A stretch of 64,000 bases of DNA from Thereva unica (taxonomy: Eukaryota > Arthropoda > Insecta > Diptera > Therevidae). The stretch covers positions 174,730,516 to 174,794,515 of the forward strand of contig OX465281.1 in NCBI GenBank assembly GCA_949987705.1, read 5' to 3'. Shown in pieces: positions 41,330 through 51,591 of the stretch (the first letter of the stretch is position 1; the number at the start of each line of letters is the position of its first letter). The position numbers were made by a program, and so were the translations under genes. The notes beneath the pieces were generated by a model. The model did not search any database. It was not told the DNA's origin and saw nothing but the letters and a program-made list of their open reading frames with translations.

Positions 41330-43299
41330 TGTATTGATTTTATTATTGCTTTTAGAGCAAATTGAGCAAACTATTTGAAAATGTGAATATATAATATGTA
41401 TACATATTTGCGTGCAATAATAGAAAACAATAAAAAACTTTCGTTTAAAACCCTACTTCATATTTCTCAAGAGTGGTAGTCGTCAATGAAAAAAGAAGAG
41501 TTCCGATTTTGAAAGATTTTTTAAAATGTTTGTATTAAGGGTAATTGTTTACTTTATCAGACGCAAAAGTTCGCGCAATACTCCAAAAATGCGGTGAGTT
41601 TTTGGTGGGAGAATTAAACTGCTATTTTTTATAAAAATTACTTTTACAAAATTTTAACCCTGAATAACCAACCGGTGACCAACGGCTAATTCCAAAAGCA
41701 ACATGCTCTGGTCAACCCCTTACAAAGCCTACCTCCTGCGGGAGTGCGGTGATAAAGTAAATAATTATCTAAAATTCTAAGAATTTTATATATATGTACA
41801 TGTATATGAATATCCCACTCCACCACCCGTTCATTTAATTATGGTAGCTTCAATAAAACTACCCTTTTGCTTACTTCTGATAGTATCAAATTTTAAAAAT
41901 TAATGAAAATAATCCAATTAGAAAAAAATAATTTAAATTATTAAGAACAAAACAGTCTGGATTCATTATTCAACTGGAAGCCTGCCATGAAAAATTGAAA
42001 ACCTATAATTAGTGGCGGGTCTGTCGACACAAAAACTCAGTTGTTGCAAACAAGTTGGAATTCTTGATGTTCAGGTTGCAACGAGAGCCAAACTTCAAGA
42101 AGAGAGATGTACACATATTGTGTAGCTATAAGAATGATGAGGGCTCACATGCTCTTGCTTGGGACGACCAGCTTTTTTAGTATGTATAAATTAGCCGTTA
42201 ATTTAAAGGCCTTCGTGATATTCAATATTCATCTTACTAGGTAGCTGGGCATGTGAGCCTTACAGCTAGCTATTCATAAGATTTCCCATTGAGTTTTATC
42301 TGTGAAACAAAGAAAAGCCGCTGGAAATGTGCGCAAAAACATTCCGTCGACATTGTCCGCACAAGGATTCCGCCGGCCATTTCATTCAAACATCAAAGTA
42401 AGACGGCAAAACCCTCTTTCCCACCATTAAACACTAAATGCACATCAGCCAGTTTCTTAACAAGTTCTTTAATACATATCTACAATATTTTCATTCAGTT
42501 TTACTATTTTTTTTTGGTTCAAAGGTGAATTTTTTATTAAATGCTGGTCATTTTCTTAAAAGTTGTAGCTTTAAAAATTATTGAGTTGATTGAGTGGATA
42601 GAAAAGCCGCCTCTTTTTAAAACTGCATACATTTTTGCAGAAACTTGAGCGCAGAGTTATGCGTGCAAATTCCTTTGCACAGGTGGAAAATTCGAGGCTT
42701 TCTGTAAAACTGTAAAATTAACGCACATCGCAGTACTAAAGAACTGGTTTGAGAGCTTTATTTCTGGCCATTCAATTAAGGTAGTACAGGCCATTCAATT
42801 AAGGTAGTACGCCTTCGTCAATATAAGACAAGAACGGGCAAGACCTTGTCTAATAGAGTGTGAACTCTCATCCCTCGAAAAAATTGTACCATCCTTCCCT
42901 TTATCTCAGTGGCAAAAAGAATCTAATAACTGACTCATCTCTTAACATCTTAATATACAAATCCACCAAAGCAAACAAACATTTGCTCGCCGGCAAAATG
43001 ACGTCACGAAGAAAGTGCATATCGCAGCTATGCACATTTGGAACATCATCTTTTTACGTCATTATCACGTCAAGAGAAAATGCCTTTGGTGGACTCGTAC
43101 TTTTAGACGTAATTTAATCTTCAGTGGCATTCCGTATTACAATATTGTTAAATCCGATTAGAAGACGAAGCAGCTTGCAAGTAAAAATTTACCAATATTG
43201 TTAAATTTTCATGTAAAATAAATGTCAATATTGTATAATATAAAATACGGTTTCGGCAGTTTCGGAAAAAATAACAATATTGCAATAGAAAATAAGGTC
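41330..43299. other. Transposon interior, no gene recognised
   Basis: No frame with a recognisable domain. A direct repeat GGCCATTCAATTAAGGTAGTAC occurs near 42768 and 42791, and short palindromic stretches (CTAGGTAGCTGGGC... CAGCTAGC) occur near 42240-42270. Confidence 0.4.
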
Positions 43300-43605
43300 C
43301 CAGATCTGCGATGGAGTAATCACATATTCCAAATCGCCAAACAAGCTTATCAATGCAATGCTTATCAATTATCAGATTCCTGAAGAGATGCAAGTTCCTC
43401 CTTCAGCAGGCGGCCCTCTACAATCTACAAGTCCTACATTCCGCCTTATATGGAATTGTATTGAACATAACTCGTATATCTGGGCAGAAGTTATGTTCCC
43501 ACGGCCACAACCCATACGACACATGACCCCAACCAAAAGTTCACGAGCCTTACGGCACAAGCCACCATCAATGACCTCGATACTTCGGGAGCATCCGGCT
43601 ACCTA
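43300..43605 (+). pseudogene. Jockey-type LINE reverse transcriptase fragment
   Basis: The plus strand is about 80% identical by eye to the sense of 12395-12640: DLRW.NHIFQIAKQA, CKFLLQ and SYIRPYMELY-like residues are recognisable with frame breaks. It is a remnant of the same LINE family as 12034-13044. Confidence 0.65.
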
Positions 43606-44220
43606 GATATTTAGTTAGCAATATTGTAACATTATTAATATTATTATTCTTTCATCTTTGGAAAAAATAAATTAACAGAGCTTCAGCCTCGGATTAGTCT
43701 TTATCAAAATGCGTCTGGTTGTAATTACAATAATTTGTTTAATAGTCCTCTCAATTTATTTTAACTCGTTATAAATCCCTAGTTTTTGTTGTAATAAAAA
43801 ACTATGTATTTGTTTTTGACGGTTGCGTGGCGCGAACCTGTATTGCAGGTGCCCCAAAAACTAGCTTGCCTTGGCTGGAGAAGGTGCAAAACGAAGAAGG
43901 TGCATTGGCGATAGCACCCTTTTGCTCCTCTAGAGACCCTTCAAGCCACGGTAGTATTTGCAGCCCTCGCTAATTTTTACCGCTTTTACTTACATGCACC
44001 TTTTTTCTCAAGACAGCCAACTCGGCCTATCGCAGGCCCACTACATATATAATACCTCCCCTTCGTTAATAAATAGAACAAACAGCCGGTGTTGTTGAAA
44101 CCATATAACACCTCACAGATCAAACGCAAGGTTCATTGACATCTACGTATAAAAGGTTCACCATGCCACATAAATAGAAATTATTTATATATCTCAGTAG
44201 AAGTACAATTATCCGTAAAA
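43606..44220. other. Transposon interior, no gene recognised
   Basis: AT-rich sequence leading into the right inverted end. I see no coding potential and no RNA gene. Confidence 0.35.
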
Positions 44221-44777
44221 ATTACTCATTTCTACGAATTCTATTTGTCATTCAAAACTCATTTAAAAAATTGGAATAATCCCTGAAAACCCATTTCAAT
44301 TTTTTCAACATAATAAAAAACCCTTGATGCCAAATTTCCCATTAAAATTATCTCGCCCATTCATTTCATTCCCTTATTGTAAAATTTCACCCATCAGCTA
44401 CGAAATCATCATCATTTTTTTATCCTCTTTGCCCTTCCCGAACAAAACAATAGGAAAAAGCGCATAGGAATCTATTTTTAGATTCGCAGCCACTAAACCC
44501 AAAGCCGCAGCTTCTGATTTTGTTTTCAAATGCGCAAAGGGCTTTCACATAAACCAGAAAAAGTTTATTTCGGAAACTAACCATATATAGCGGAGCATAA
44601 AACCCTGCGATATTAGCGCCCCCAGCTCGTGGTGCCGTAACCTGAAGTTAATTTGACTCGCGTTTGTCCATATCTACTTAGTATATAATCAATGTAAATC
44701 ATTAGTTCAGACAACAACCACAGTGGTTAACGACAATCGTTGATTCAGCTTTTTAACGGACAGATCACATCATCACA

Positions 44778-45197
44778 TTGCCCCCTTCTGTTCGTCTCGA
44801 ACAGTTGTCCATCCTGGATCCGGCTGATGATATGGGCACAGCCTGTCTATGTGAACTATCTTCTTCTTTGCTTTGGGTCCTTGTTGAATCCTGTGTTGAA
44901 CAATGTTCGTTTTCCCAAAATCATAATCTCTCATGGCGAAGATATCACTGAAATCCTCTACTAATTTTCTCGCCTGGAGATACTGTTTTTGTTCAAGACA
45001 ACTGATTAAGAGCACTGTGTTTACTAATTTCGTGGCCTTTGGCTTTGGTTTCGGAACCGTTTCCATGTTAGCGCACTCCACTAATGTAATCTGTTCTGCC
45101 GGTTCTCCTTTTCCCAAAACCGTATCCTTCTTCAATCGTATTTCTCGTTCGTTAGTATTTAGAACTCTCACAAATACCTCCTTTTTGTCGTCGATGC
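44778..45197 (-). pseudogene. Gypsy A2 pol remnant with deletion fusion
   Basis: The sense frame begins in the protease-to-reverse transcriptase linker (EIRLKKDTVLGKGEPAEQIT, RKLVEDFSDIFAMRDYDFGK) and jumps to the C-terminus of pol (RIQQGPKAKKKIVHIDRLCP, YHQPDPGWTTV). The junction is at HRIQQG, where both partners share RIQ. Reverse transcriptase, RNase H and integrase are all lost. Confidence 0.85.
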
Positions 45198-45200
45198 TAA

Positions 45201-45545
45201 AGGTACTTTACATTATATGACTTGTCATATGACTTTACTGTCAATGAAGTCAAACCTAACAATGACATTTGTTTTTGACATGACATACGACATTCTGTCA
45301 AATTTTGTTTTGAATATTCTCTGTTTTGACTTGATTTATCATATGATTTTTCTATCAAAATTACAAGTTGATAATCTATCTTGCTTCGTATTGTGTTCAC
45401 AGTTAATTTTGACAAGTCATAACAGAAATATTCAAAGCAAATGTCGTATGACATGTCAAAAACAAATGTCATTTGACATTTTATGTTAGCTTTGACTTTA
45501 TTGACAGTAAAGTCATATGACAAGTCATATAATGTAAAGGTGCCT
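45201..45545. mobile_element. 345-bp palindromic MITE, TAA duplication
   Basis: Almost the whole element is an inverted repeat: AGGTACTTTACATTATATGAC left and GTCATATAATGTAAAGGTGCCT right, continuing through TTGTCATATGACTTTACTGTC. TAA flanks it (45198-45200 and 45546-45548). It disrupts the A2 protease-pol linker. Non-coding and able to form one long hairpin. The TAA target suggests a PIF/Harbinger-type MITE. Confidence 0.8.
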
Positions 45546-45548
45546 TAA

Positions 45549-46025
45549 AGGCAGACATTTTCCAATTGCTATATTTTTGATTGGTTCCCTTTGCTCTGGT
45601 TCGATAAGTTAAAATCGGTAGCTCCCGGGATCACCATCGACTATCGCTCGCACCAATTTCTCAGCACACGGAGGAAGCACGGTATCTTCACGAACGACGA
45701 CTTTCAACTGCGAATAACAAGTGGATCCTGTGGCCATTGGAATCTCCTTGTTGTCATATCTCACTATTTCCTCTCCGATGTCCAGTAGAATTTTATGTGT
45801 TTTCATAAAGTCCAGACCGAGAATACACTCGTCTGTTATATCAGCTACCAGGAACGAATGTGAAAAACTAATGTCAGCAAGAACCACATCCAACATAATT
45901 TCCCCATGTAATCGTACTGGCTCTCCTGTTGCAGTTTTCAGCCTGTATTGGCGTGCGCCTTTCAGCCATTTATTGCCGACCATGTCAGCCCGTATAACAG
46001 ATTTTGAAGCACCAGTGTCTACAGT
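45549..46025 (-). pseudogene. Gypsy A2 aspartic protease
   Basis: Sense: TGASKSVIRADMVGNKWLKG, ATGEPVRLHGEIMLDVV, HSFLVADITDECILGLDFM and VLPPCAEKLVRAIV. The codons just before D-T-G-A lie beyond BEL2, which is inserted at ACAGT (sense ACTGT) directly upstream of the active site. The frame is open across 125 codons. Confidence 0.85.
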
Positions 46026-47084
46026 TGTTTTAGCTTGTAAAGCCTACGTGGGAACTCAATGTGTGATTGCAAGGATAGCTTAGAAAAAGATTGTTGCAAT
46101 AATTCGATTTTTACCTTTTATTTAATAACTATAATTCAATCTTAAACTTAATTTTCCTATAATCTTAGATTTGGTTCATTATTTATCAAATACAACTTCC
46201 AATTATTTTTTAATAAGATTTTCTACAATATTTCAAAGTAGTAATAAATAAATTCAGTTTAAATCTTTAATAATTTTAATCTTAATATATTATAATTTCA
46301 CCAGGTTAAATCCAATCCAATTATGCTTAAGATGCAATGTTGTGTATCCGCAAATCTGACTGTTATATGGTTGAATCTCGTTTTGGCTATCACTTGGTTC
46401 GAGGTTTCGCTAGAATTCAAAGTTTTATTAGATGAATAAAATTGGATTCAGGAATCGGGAATTCACATTAACTCATCTCATTTAATGTGATCAAGAATTT
46501 ACACTAACTCGGCACGTTAAGTGTAATATATATTTACGTGAACTACAACTCGTTTCATGTAATTCAAGTTTGAGATCACTAGCCTTTTGCTGAATTTCTT
46601 CTAGTTCGACACGCTGAGAAGATCAAGTGTGATCTGAAGCTTTTGGGCAACGCGCTCTGATATTTATTGGTAGAACTACAATGAGCTTGTGGAACCTGGT
46701 GGGGAGTCGCAGAACTCTGCTGCAAGTTGTGTTTTCCCTTTGTGTTTGTGTTGTTTGACATTTGACATGTCATCGCTGGGTGAGTTATGTTTTGGGGTTT
46801 TGTATTTTATTTTTAATTAATTGTACTTATATTTTTCAGTGTCCTGTTGGGAGCTATGCTGCGGTGGAGCGACGGTCTCTTAGTGTTGTCAGGTAAGTTT
46901 ATTTTGGGTGAATTATTTCTTTGTGGTCAATTAATTTTCGTTCTAGGATGGATACAGCTGGATGGAGGTTTGTTTACTTTTGACTGGTGGGATATGTGAA
47001 CTATTTTAAGGTAAGTATGTTTGAAAATGTCTATTTTATTATTTGCTAATTTATATATTTTTTTAGGGAAACTAAGACTGAACA
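46026..47084 (-). repeat. BEL2 3' LTR with antisense splice signals
   Basis: 1059 bp. On the plus strand, opposite to BEL2, it has three consecutive intron-like intervals: 46780-46839 (GTGAGT to TTTTTCAG), 46893-46946 (GTAAGT to TTCTAG) and 47011-47066 (GTAAGT to TTTTTTTAG), separating exons of 53 and 64 bp. The 5' LTR has the same signals except the last acceptor, lost in a 35-bp deletion. Confidence 0.9.
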
Positions 47085-47255
47085 TCCTCCGGGGCCTTGA
47101 AACGTTCGCTTCAATGGATTTTTTTTTTATATTTGATATATATATTTTTTTGATTTTATTTAATAAAATACACAATTCACCTGATCTTGTTTGAGATTTA
47201 TTTTATAAACAACAAGTTTGAATTCATTTGGTTTTTTTGCTTTAAGATTTAAAAT

Positions 47256-47640
47256 TTAGTTCTTGGTTTTTTGCTCCCTTTTAAGTCCGTGGGTGGAGTG
47301 CCCTTGTTGAAGGGGTTTCCTTGGGGGATGAAGTACCACCCGGCACGTTCTCTCCTTGTTTAGGGTAAATCGTAAGATTTTCCCTTCGAACTGTGTGCGG
47401 TATGAATTTTTGGCGCGCATAATTTTCGTCCATGGGAGTGGAAGGGCCTTAAATTTCTCCCATAAGGCAGGTTCCACGATGACATTGGGCGGTGGTTGGT
47501 TGCGGCGTGCTCGATATTCGTCTAGGGTTATTTTTTCATTTTTTAGGATACGCTCAATAGGACCTGATATGGTTATAGGTTTTGAGGTATTATAGGTATT
47601 TGTCGTGGCACTTGCCTTGATCCTGCAATTCGTTTGTACT
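47256..47640 (-). CDS. BEL2 C-terminal basic frame, unknown
   Basis: The sense frame reads from about 47640 through KPITISGPIERILKNEKITL, DEYRARRNQPPPNVIV, EPALWEKFKALPLPWTKIMR and ILRFTLNKERTCRVVLHPP and ends with a Lys/Arg-rich tail at 47256. It lies between the coiled-coil segment and the LTR, in a different frame from the coiled coil. I do not recognise the domain. It might be the end of the captured gene, a second captured piece or an element-specific ORF. Confidence 0.45.
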
Positions 47641-48690
47641 GTCCTGCAGCTGTTGATACTTCGTGCATAGTTTTGATTTGTTTGATTTGGTATTCAAAGT
47701 CAGATAGTACATACTTGCGTTATTCCTCGAAACTTTGTACTTGGCTTGTACTAGCTGAGACTCGATCTGCTTTCGTTCTACATTAACGGCATCAGTGGTT
47801 GAGTTTAGTAAGATAATTTGTTCACGGAGTCTTGCGATTTCATTGGTCGACTTCTCTAAGGCTTGGCGGAGTTCATTTAGTTTTGAGTTCAATTCTTTTT
47901 GCTTAATGAGTAGACTTTGATGTTCTTTCTGCGCATTTTTTAATATATTTAAAAGTTTTCGTTCACGTTCCGTTGTTCCAATATCGCTAGATTGGCTAGA
48001 TTTTCGAAATAGTAGCTCTTGTAGTATACCTATTTGACGGCGAGAGTCTTCGAGTTTCTCAGTTGGACGACATAGTGATTGAAAAGGGACATCTTTCTTC
48101 TCTAGAAAAGGTTCATTGTATAATCGAAGTTCAGTGAAAAACGATTGGAGATCGGCGGGTCCTTGACGGGTTGTCTGTAGCTCTTTGTTTGCCGAATAGT
48201 GGGTTTCTTCAATCTGAATGGATTTGTTCTGTAGACAGGCGACAGATATTTCAATACTTGATGAATGCTTATCCAAATCTAAGGTAACGCATGGAGTTCC
48301 ATCAGCTTCATGATTATTTGGAAGCGTTTTTGATGCTGGTTCTGAGCTATGCAATCGTTGAGAATCCTGTTGGTGTTTCTTCTTGGTCGAAAAAGGGGAA
48401 TTGTCACGTAGTTGTATCATCTCTGCTTGGCATTTTGACAATTCAACGATTTGGGCTTTAAGTGCCATTTTTCTCGTGTTAACCTTTCTAAGTGATTTTG
48501 TAGTTCTTGCACCATAGACTGTTGCTGCTGTTGCCTCGTTGCATCTCTTTGTGGGTAGAAGTTTATCTCGGTCAAATTCCTTTCAGCCGCTGGGTGATAA
48601 GTTACATCTCGTTGATCGATTAGATTAATGGCATGTTGTTGAATAACTAGCGCTGGAGTGTTTTTCTTCCTAGGTTTTTGTACTACAATA
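47600..48690 (-). pseudogene. Captured coiled-coil protein segment in BEL2
   Basis: About 360 codons replacing the BEL pol. The join is just after the protease (RIDVILGADTIV). Then come PALVIQQHAINLIDQRD, a Gln run (QQQQQSMVQELQNHLERLTR), a one-base frameshift near 48465, MALKAQIVELSKCQAEMIQL, a low-complexity middle and a long heptad region: ERERKLLNILKNAQKEHQSL, LNELRQALEKSTNEIARLRE, QIESQLVQAKYKVSRN. This is coiled-coil composition of cytoskeletal or centrosomal type and has no counterpart in BEL/Pao pol. I cannot name the donor gene. It lacks an intron and a plausible own start, as expected of a piece copied from mRNA. Confidence 0.65.
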
Positions 48691-49560
48691 GTATCTGCAC
48701 CAAGAATGACGTCGATGCGGCCTGGACGATCAAAGGTGGGATCAGCCAGCTGGAGCCCTTGTATGTGATTCCACTGTGTTGACGTGATGGGTTGGGATGG
48801 TAATGGACTGGTTAACTTTTTGAACACTAACGCTGTTACATCCACCGCATAGTTGTGTGATGGAACTACTAGAACTGTTTCCACCAAGGTCTCGGCTGTC
48901 CCAACTTCAACTTGTCCTACTCCGAATATTGGTGCAGTGATACGCCCCTTGAGCAACGCTAGGGTTTGAACGGCGTATTCTGATATAAATGATGATTGGG
49001 ATCCGGGGTCAAGGAGTGCTCTGAAGGTTCCCTGTATTCCGTGGGTTCCTTGTAATGTTATGAGGGCTGTGTAGAGAAGAATTTCTTTATGTGATGAGGA
49101 ATGCAATGCGTTTACCTGGATTTGTGGTCTGGGAGTTTGAGGTGTAGTAACAGAATCCAATGATTGGAGAGCTGTGTGTTGTGTACTTGCTACAGTGGAA
49201 TTTGAGGATGTCGGCGTAGTAGAAGCAACGGGTAGCAGTGAATGATGTCGTTTCTTACAGTGGATGCAGGTGTGTTTGCTAGGGCAGGTTGATGCCCGAT
49301 GTCCGCGATCTAGACAATTGATACATAAACCATTGCGTCGCACGATATTATTCTTTTCCGTGAAGGGTAGTGTGGTAAACTGTGGACAATTTCTCAACGA
49401 ATGGTCTTTTCCGCAAAGTGCGCATGTGGGTGTTCTATTAACGACAAATGATTGGAATATAGAGATGGGTTTGGGTTGTTGGATGACTTTAGTCGAAGTT
49501 GATTTGGACGAGTCAATAGCCTCCGACGTGCAAAAACGAGTCTCTAGGAATTGCTTTAGA
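48691..49560 (-). pseudogene. BEL2 gag zinc knuckles and protease
   Basis: Sense: CALCGKDHSLRNC (in a frame linked to gag by a one-base shift near 49560), CINCLDRGHRASTC and CIHCKKRHH, then a Ser/Thr-rich linker and FRALLDPGSQSSFISEYAVQ, the protease active-site region. BEL elements normally have D-S/T/G-G-S; here it is D-P-G-S. The domain closes with GRIDVILGAD, the conserved BEL segment. Confidence 0.85.
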
Positions 49561-50434
49561 TTGTGAATGAGGGTAGTTCATCATCACTGGCGACCCGTTG
49601 TTCCCAGAACTGTAAGGAATCTTTAGGTAATTTCCTAGTCACTATATAGATTAACATTAAATCGTATATGTCTTGCGCGTTTAGATTGTGTAAATTTTGG
49701 ACACTTTCCGTTGTGGTGTCAAGCAATCTTTTAACAGATTCGGCGGTTTCCACAGCTTGGCTTTGATTAAATAATTTGTCGAGCTGAGCGTGTACCAACA
49801 TTCGTTTGTTATCAAACCGATCTTTCAAAACTTTCCAAGCCGTCTCATAATTGCTGTCTGCTATCGCAAATCCCTGTATAAGTCGGGCGGCCTCTCCATG
49901 AGAACTTGCCTTTAAGTAATGTAATTTCTCGGCGTTGGACAAATTCTTCTTACTGTGTACGAGGGCCACAAACAGATCGTGGAATGAGGTCCATTCGGTG
50001 TAGTTTCCAGAAAAGCTTGGCAGCGTTATACGAGGGAGTTTTAATGAGGTGCTGTCTTCGGAAGTGCTGCTTTGGTTTGATTCAGGGGAACAAGCTGGCA
50101 CACAACCTTTTACGGAGGCGCTGTGTTTGGCAGCTTCTGATGATGTTATAAGCTCCTCTAGTTCACCTACGTGAAGAAAACATAATTCCTCTAGTTCCAT
50201 GTATGTTGGGTTCGCGATGTATGCGGTTACGGCTTCAATTGGTTTCTCTCCCGCAGCTTCATCTAAGAGGGCAGCATGGTTGTTCGTTATCTGCTCCCAC
50301 AATGTGTTCACACGCCCAAGACGTCGTTTAAGATACTGAGTCGTTTTTCTAGTTTTTGAATCCTTTGCGTAGTTCCTGAGGGAGGTTTGCAGTTCCTCAA
50401 ATAGTAACTCCTGTTTTTTCAGTAATTTATCCAT
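49556..50434 (-). pseudogene. BEL2 gag
   Basis: The ATG at 50434 opens MDKLLKKQELLFEELQTSLR, a coiled-coil start. Then LPRITLPSFSGNYTEWTSFH, LSNAEKLHYLKASSHGEAAR and ETAWKVLKDRFDNKRMLVHA give the typical BEL/Pao Gag region. It ends at a frameshift (ASDDELPSF) and continues as the zinc-knuckle part. It probably still encodes a particle protein. Confidence 0.88.
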
Positions 50435-50541
50435 GGTCGGAGTTAGCGGAGGTCACTTGAGAATATTAATGCAACAGATCTCCAAACTAAGCTGCAATCA
50501 CTGAGTGCGCCTTGATTATACCGGAATTCTATAAATATATT

Positions 50542-50559
50542 ATCCGGCTCGAAGGACCA
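50542..50559 (-). promoter_or_regulatory. BEL2 putative primer-binding site
   Basis: In sense TGGTCCTTCGAGCCGGAT follows the 5' LTR after three bases. TGG fits a tRNA CCA end; the tRNA is not identified. Confidence 0.6.
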
Positions 50560-50562
50560 AAA

Positions 50563-51586
50563 TGTTTTAGCTTGTAAAGCCTACGTGCGAACTCAATGTG
50601 TGAGTGCAAGGATAGCTTAGAAAAAGATTGTTGCAATAATTCGATTTTTACCTTTTATTTAATAACTATAATTCAATCTTAAACTTAATTTTCCTATAAT
50701 CTTAGATTTGGTTCATTATTTATCAAATACAACTTCCAATTATTTTTTAATAAGATTTTCTACAATATTTCAAATTAGTAATAAATAAATTCAGTTTAAA
50801 TCTTTAATAATTTTAATCTTAATATATTATAATTTCACCAGGTTAAATCCAATCCAATTTTAAGATGCAATGTTGTGTATCCGCAAATCTGACTCTTATA
50901 TGGTTGAATCTCGTTTTAGCTATCACTTGGTTCGAGGTTTCGCTAGAATTCAAAGTTTTATTAGATGAATAAAATTGGATTCAGGAATCGGGAATTCATA
51001 TTAACTCATCTCATTTAAGGTGATCAAGAATTTACACTAACTCGGCACGTTAAGTGTAATATAGATTTACATGAACTTCAACTCGTTTCATGTAATTCAA
51101 GTTTGAGATCACTAGCCTTTTGCTGAATTTCTTCTAGCTCGACACGCTGAGAAGATCAGGTGTGATCTGAAGCTTTTGGGCAACGCGCTCTGATATAATA
51201 TTTATTGGTAGAACTACAATGAGCTTGTGGAACCTGGTGGGGAGTCGCAGAACTTTGCTGCAAGTTGTGTTTTCCCTTTGTGTTTGTGTTGTTTGACATT
51301 TGACATGTCATCGCTGGGTGAGTTATGTTTTGGGGTTTTGTATTTTATTTTTAATTAATTGTACTTATATTTTTCAGTGTCCTGTTGGGAGCTATGCGCG
51401 GTGGAGCGACGGTCTCTTAGTGTTGTCAGGTAAGTTTTATTTTGGGTGAATTATTTCTTTGTGGTCAATTAATTTTCGTTCTAGGATGGATGCAGCTGGA
51501 TGGAGGTTTGTTTACTTTTGACTGGTGGGATTTGGGAACTATTTTAAGGTAAGTATGTTTGAAAATGTCGAAGCTAAGACTGAACA
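50563..51586 (-). repeat. BEL2 5' LTR
   Basis: 1024 bp, partner of 46026-47084 with about 20 substitutions and small indels plus a 35-bp deletion near its right end. ACAGT follows. Confidence 0.9.
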
Positions 51587-51591
51587 ACAGT

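Larger units (their letters stand above)
40804..44694. mobile_element. 3.9-kb DNA transposon with long imperfect inverted ends
   Basis: The ends CATTGATTATA and TATAATCAATG are exact over 11 bp and continue as TAAGTAGATATGGACAAAC on both sides. Inversion similarity persists for ~450 bp (for example GGAATCTATTTTTAGAT near 44465 and ATCTAAAAATAGATTCC near 41112). The 7-bp duplication TAAATCA flanks it. No transposase was recognised; the interior holds a LINE fragment (43300-43605) and otherwise non-coding AT-rich DNA, so it is non-autonomous. Superfamily is open. Confidence 0.8.
40372..44777 (-). repeat. Gypsy A LTR shared by A3 and A2, split by a DNA transposon
   Basis: LTR sequence runs from TGTTACGTTTTTACGG at 40372 to TAAATCA at 40797-40803, is interrupted by a 3.9-kb transposon, and resumes with the duplicated TAAATCA at 44695-44701, ending CATCACA at 44777. 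To its left in sense is the gag of A3; to its right is the pol end of A2. One LTR therefore serves both copies. Confidence 0.85.
46026..51586 (-). mobile_element. Non-autonomous BEL/Pao element BEL2 with captured coiled-coil gene
   Basis: LTRs 46026-47084 and 50563-51586 begin TGTTTTAGCTTG and end ACTGAACA (plus strand), with 5-bp duplications ACAGT at 46021-46025 and 51587-51591. Sense order: gag (49556-50434), zinc knuckles and protease (48691-49560), a coiled-coil segment (47600-48690), a basic C-terminal frame (47256-47640), LTR. No reverse transcriptase, RNase H or integrase motif is present. By eye the LTRs differ at about 2%, so it transposed using enzymes supplied by another element. 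Confidence 0.88.

Noticed and set aside
45217..45523. Overlapping frames on both strands at 45197-45523
   Set aside because: Both are readings of the palindromic MITE and have no coding features.
47590..48468. Coiled-coil frame as a free-standing host gene
   Set aside because: It is joined to BEL2 protease, lies between LTRs with a perfect target duplication, and its apparent ATG follows a frameshift within the coiled coil.
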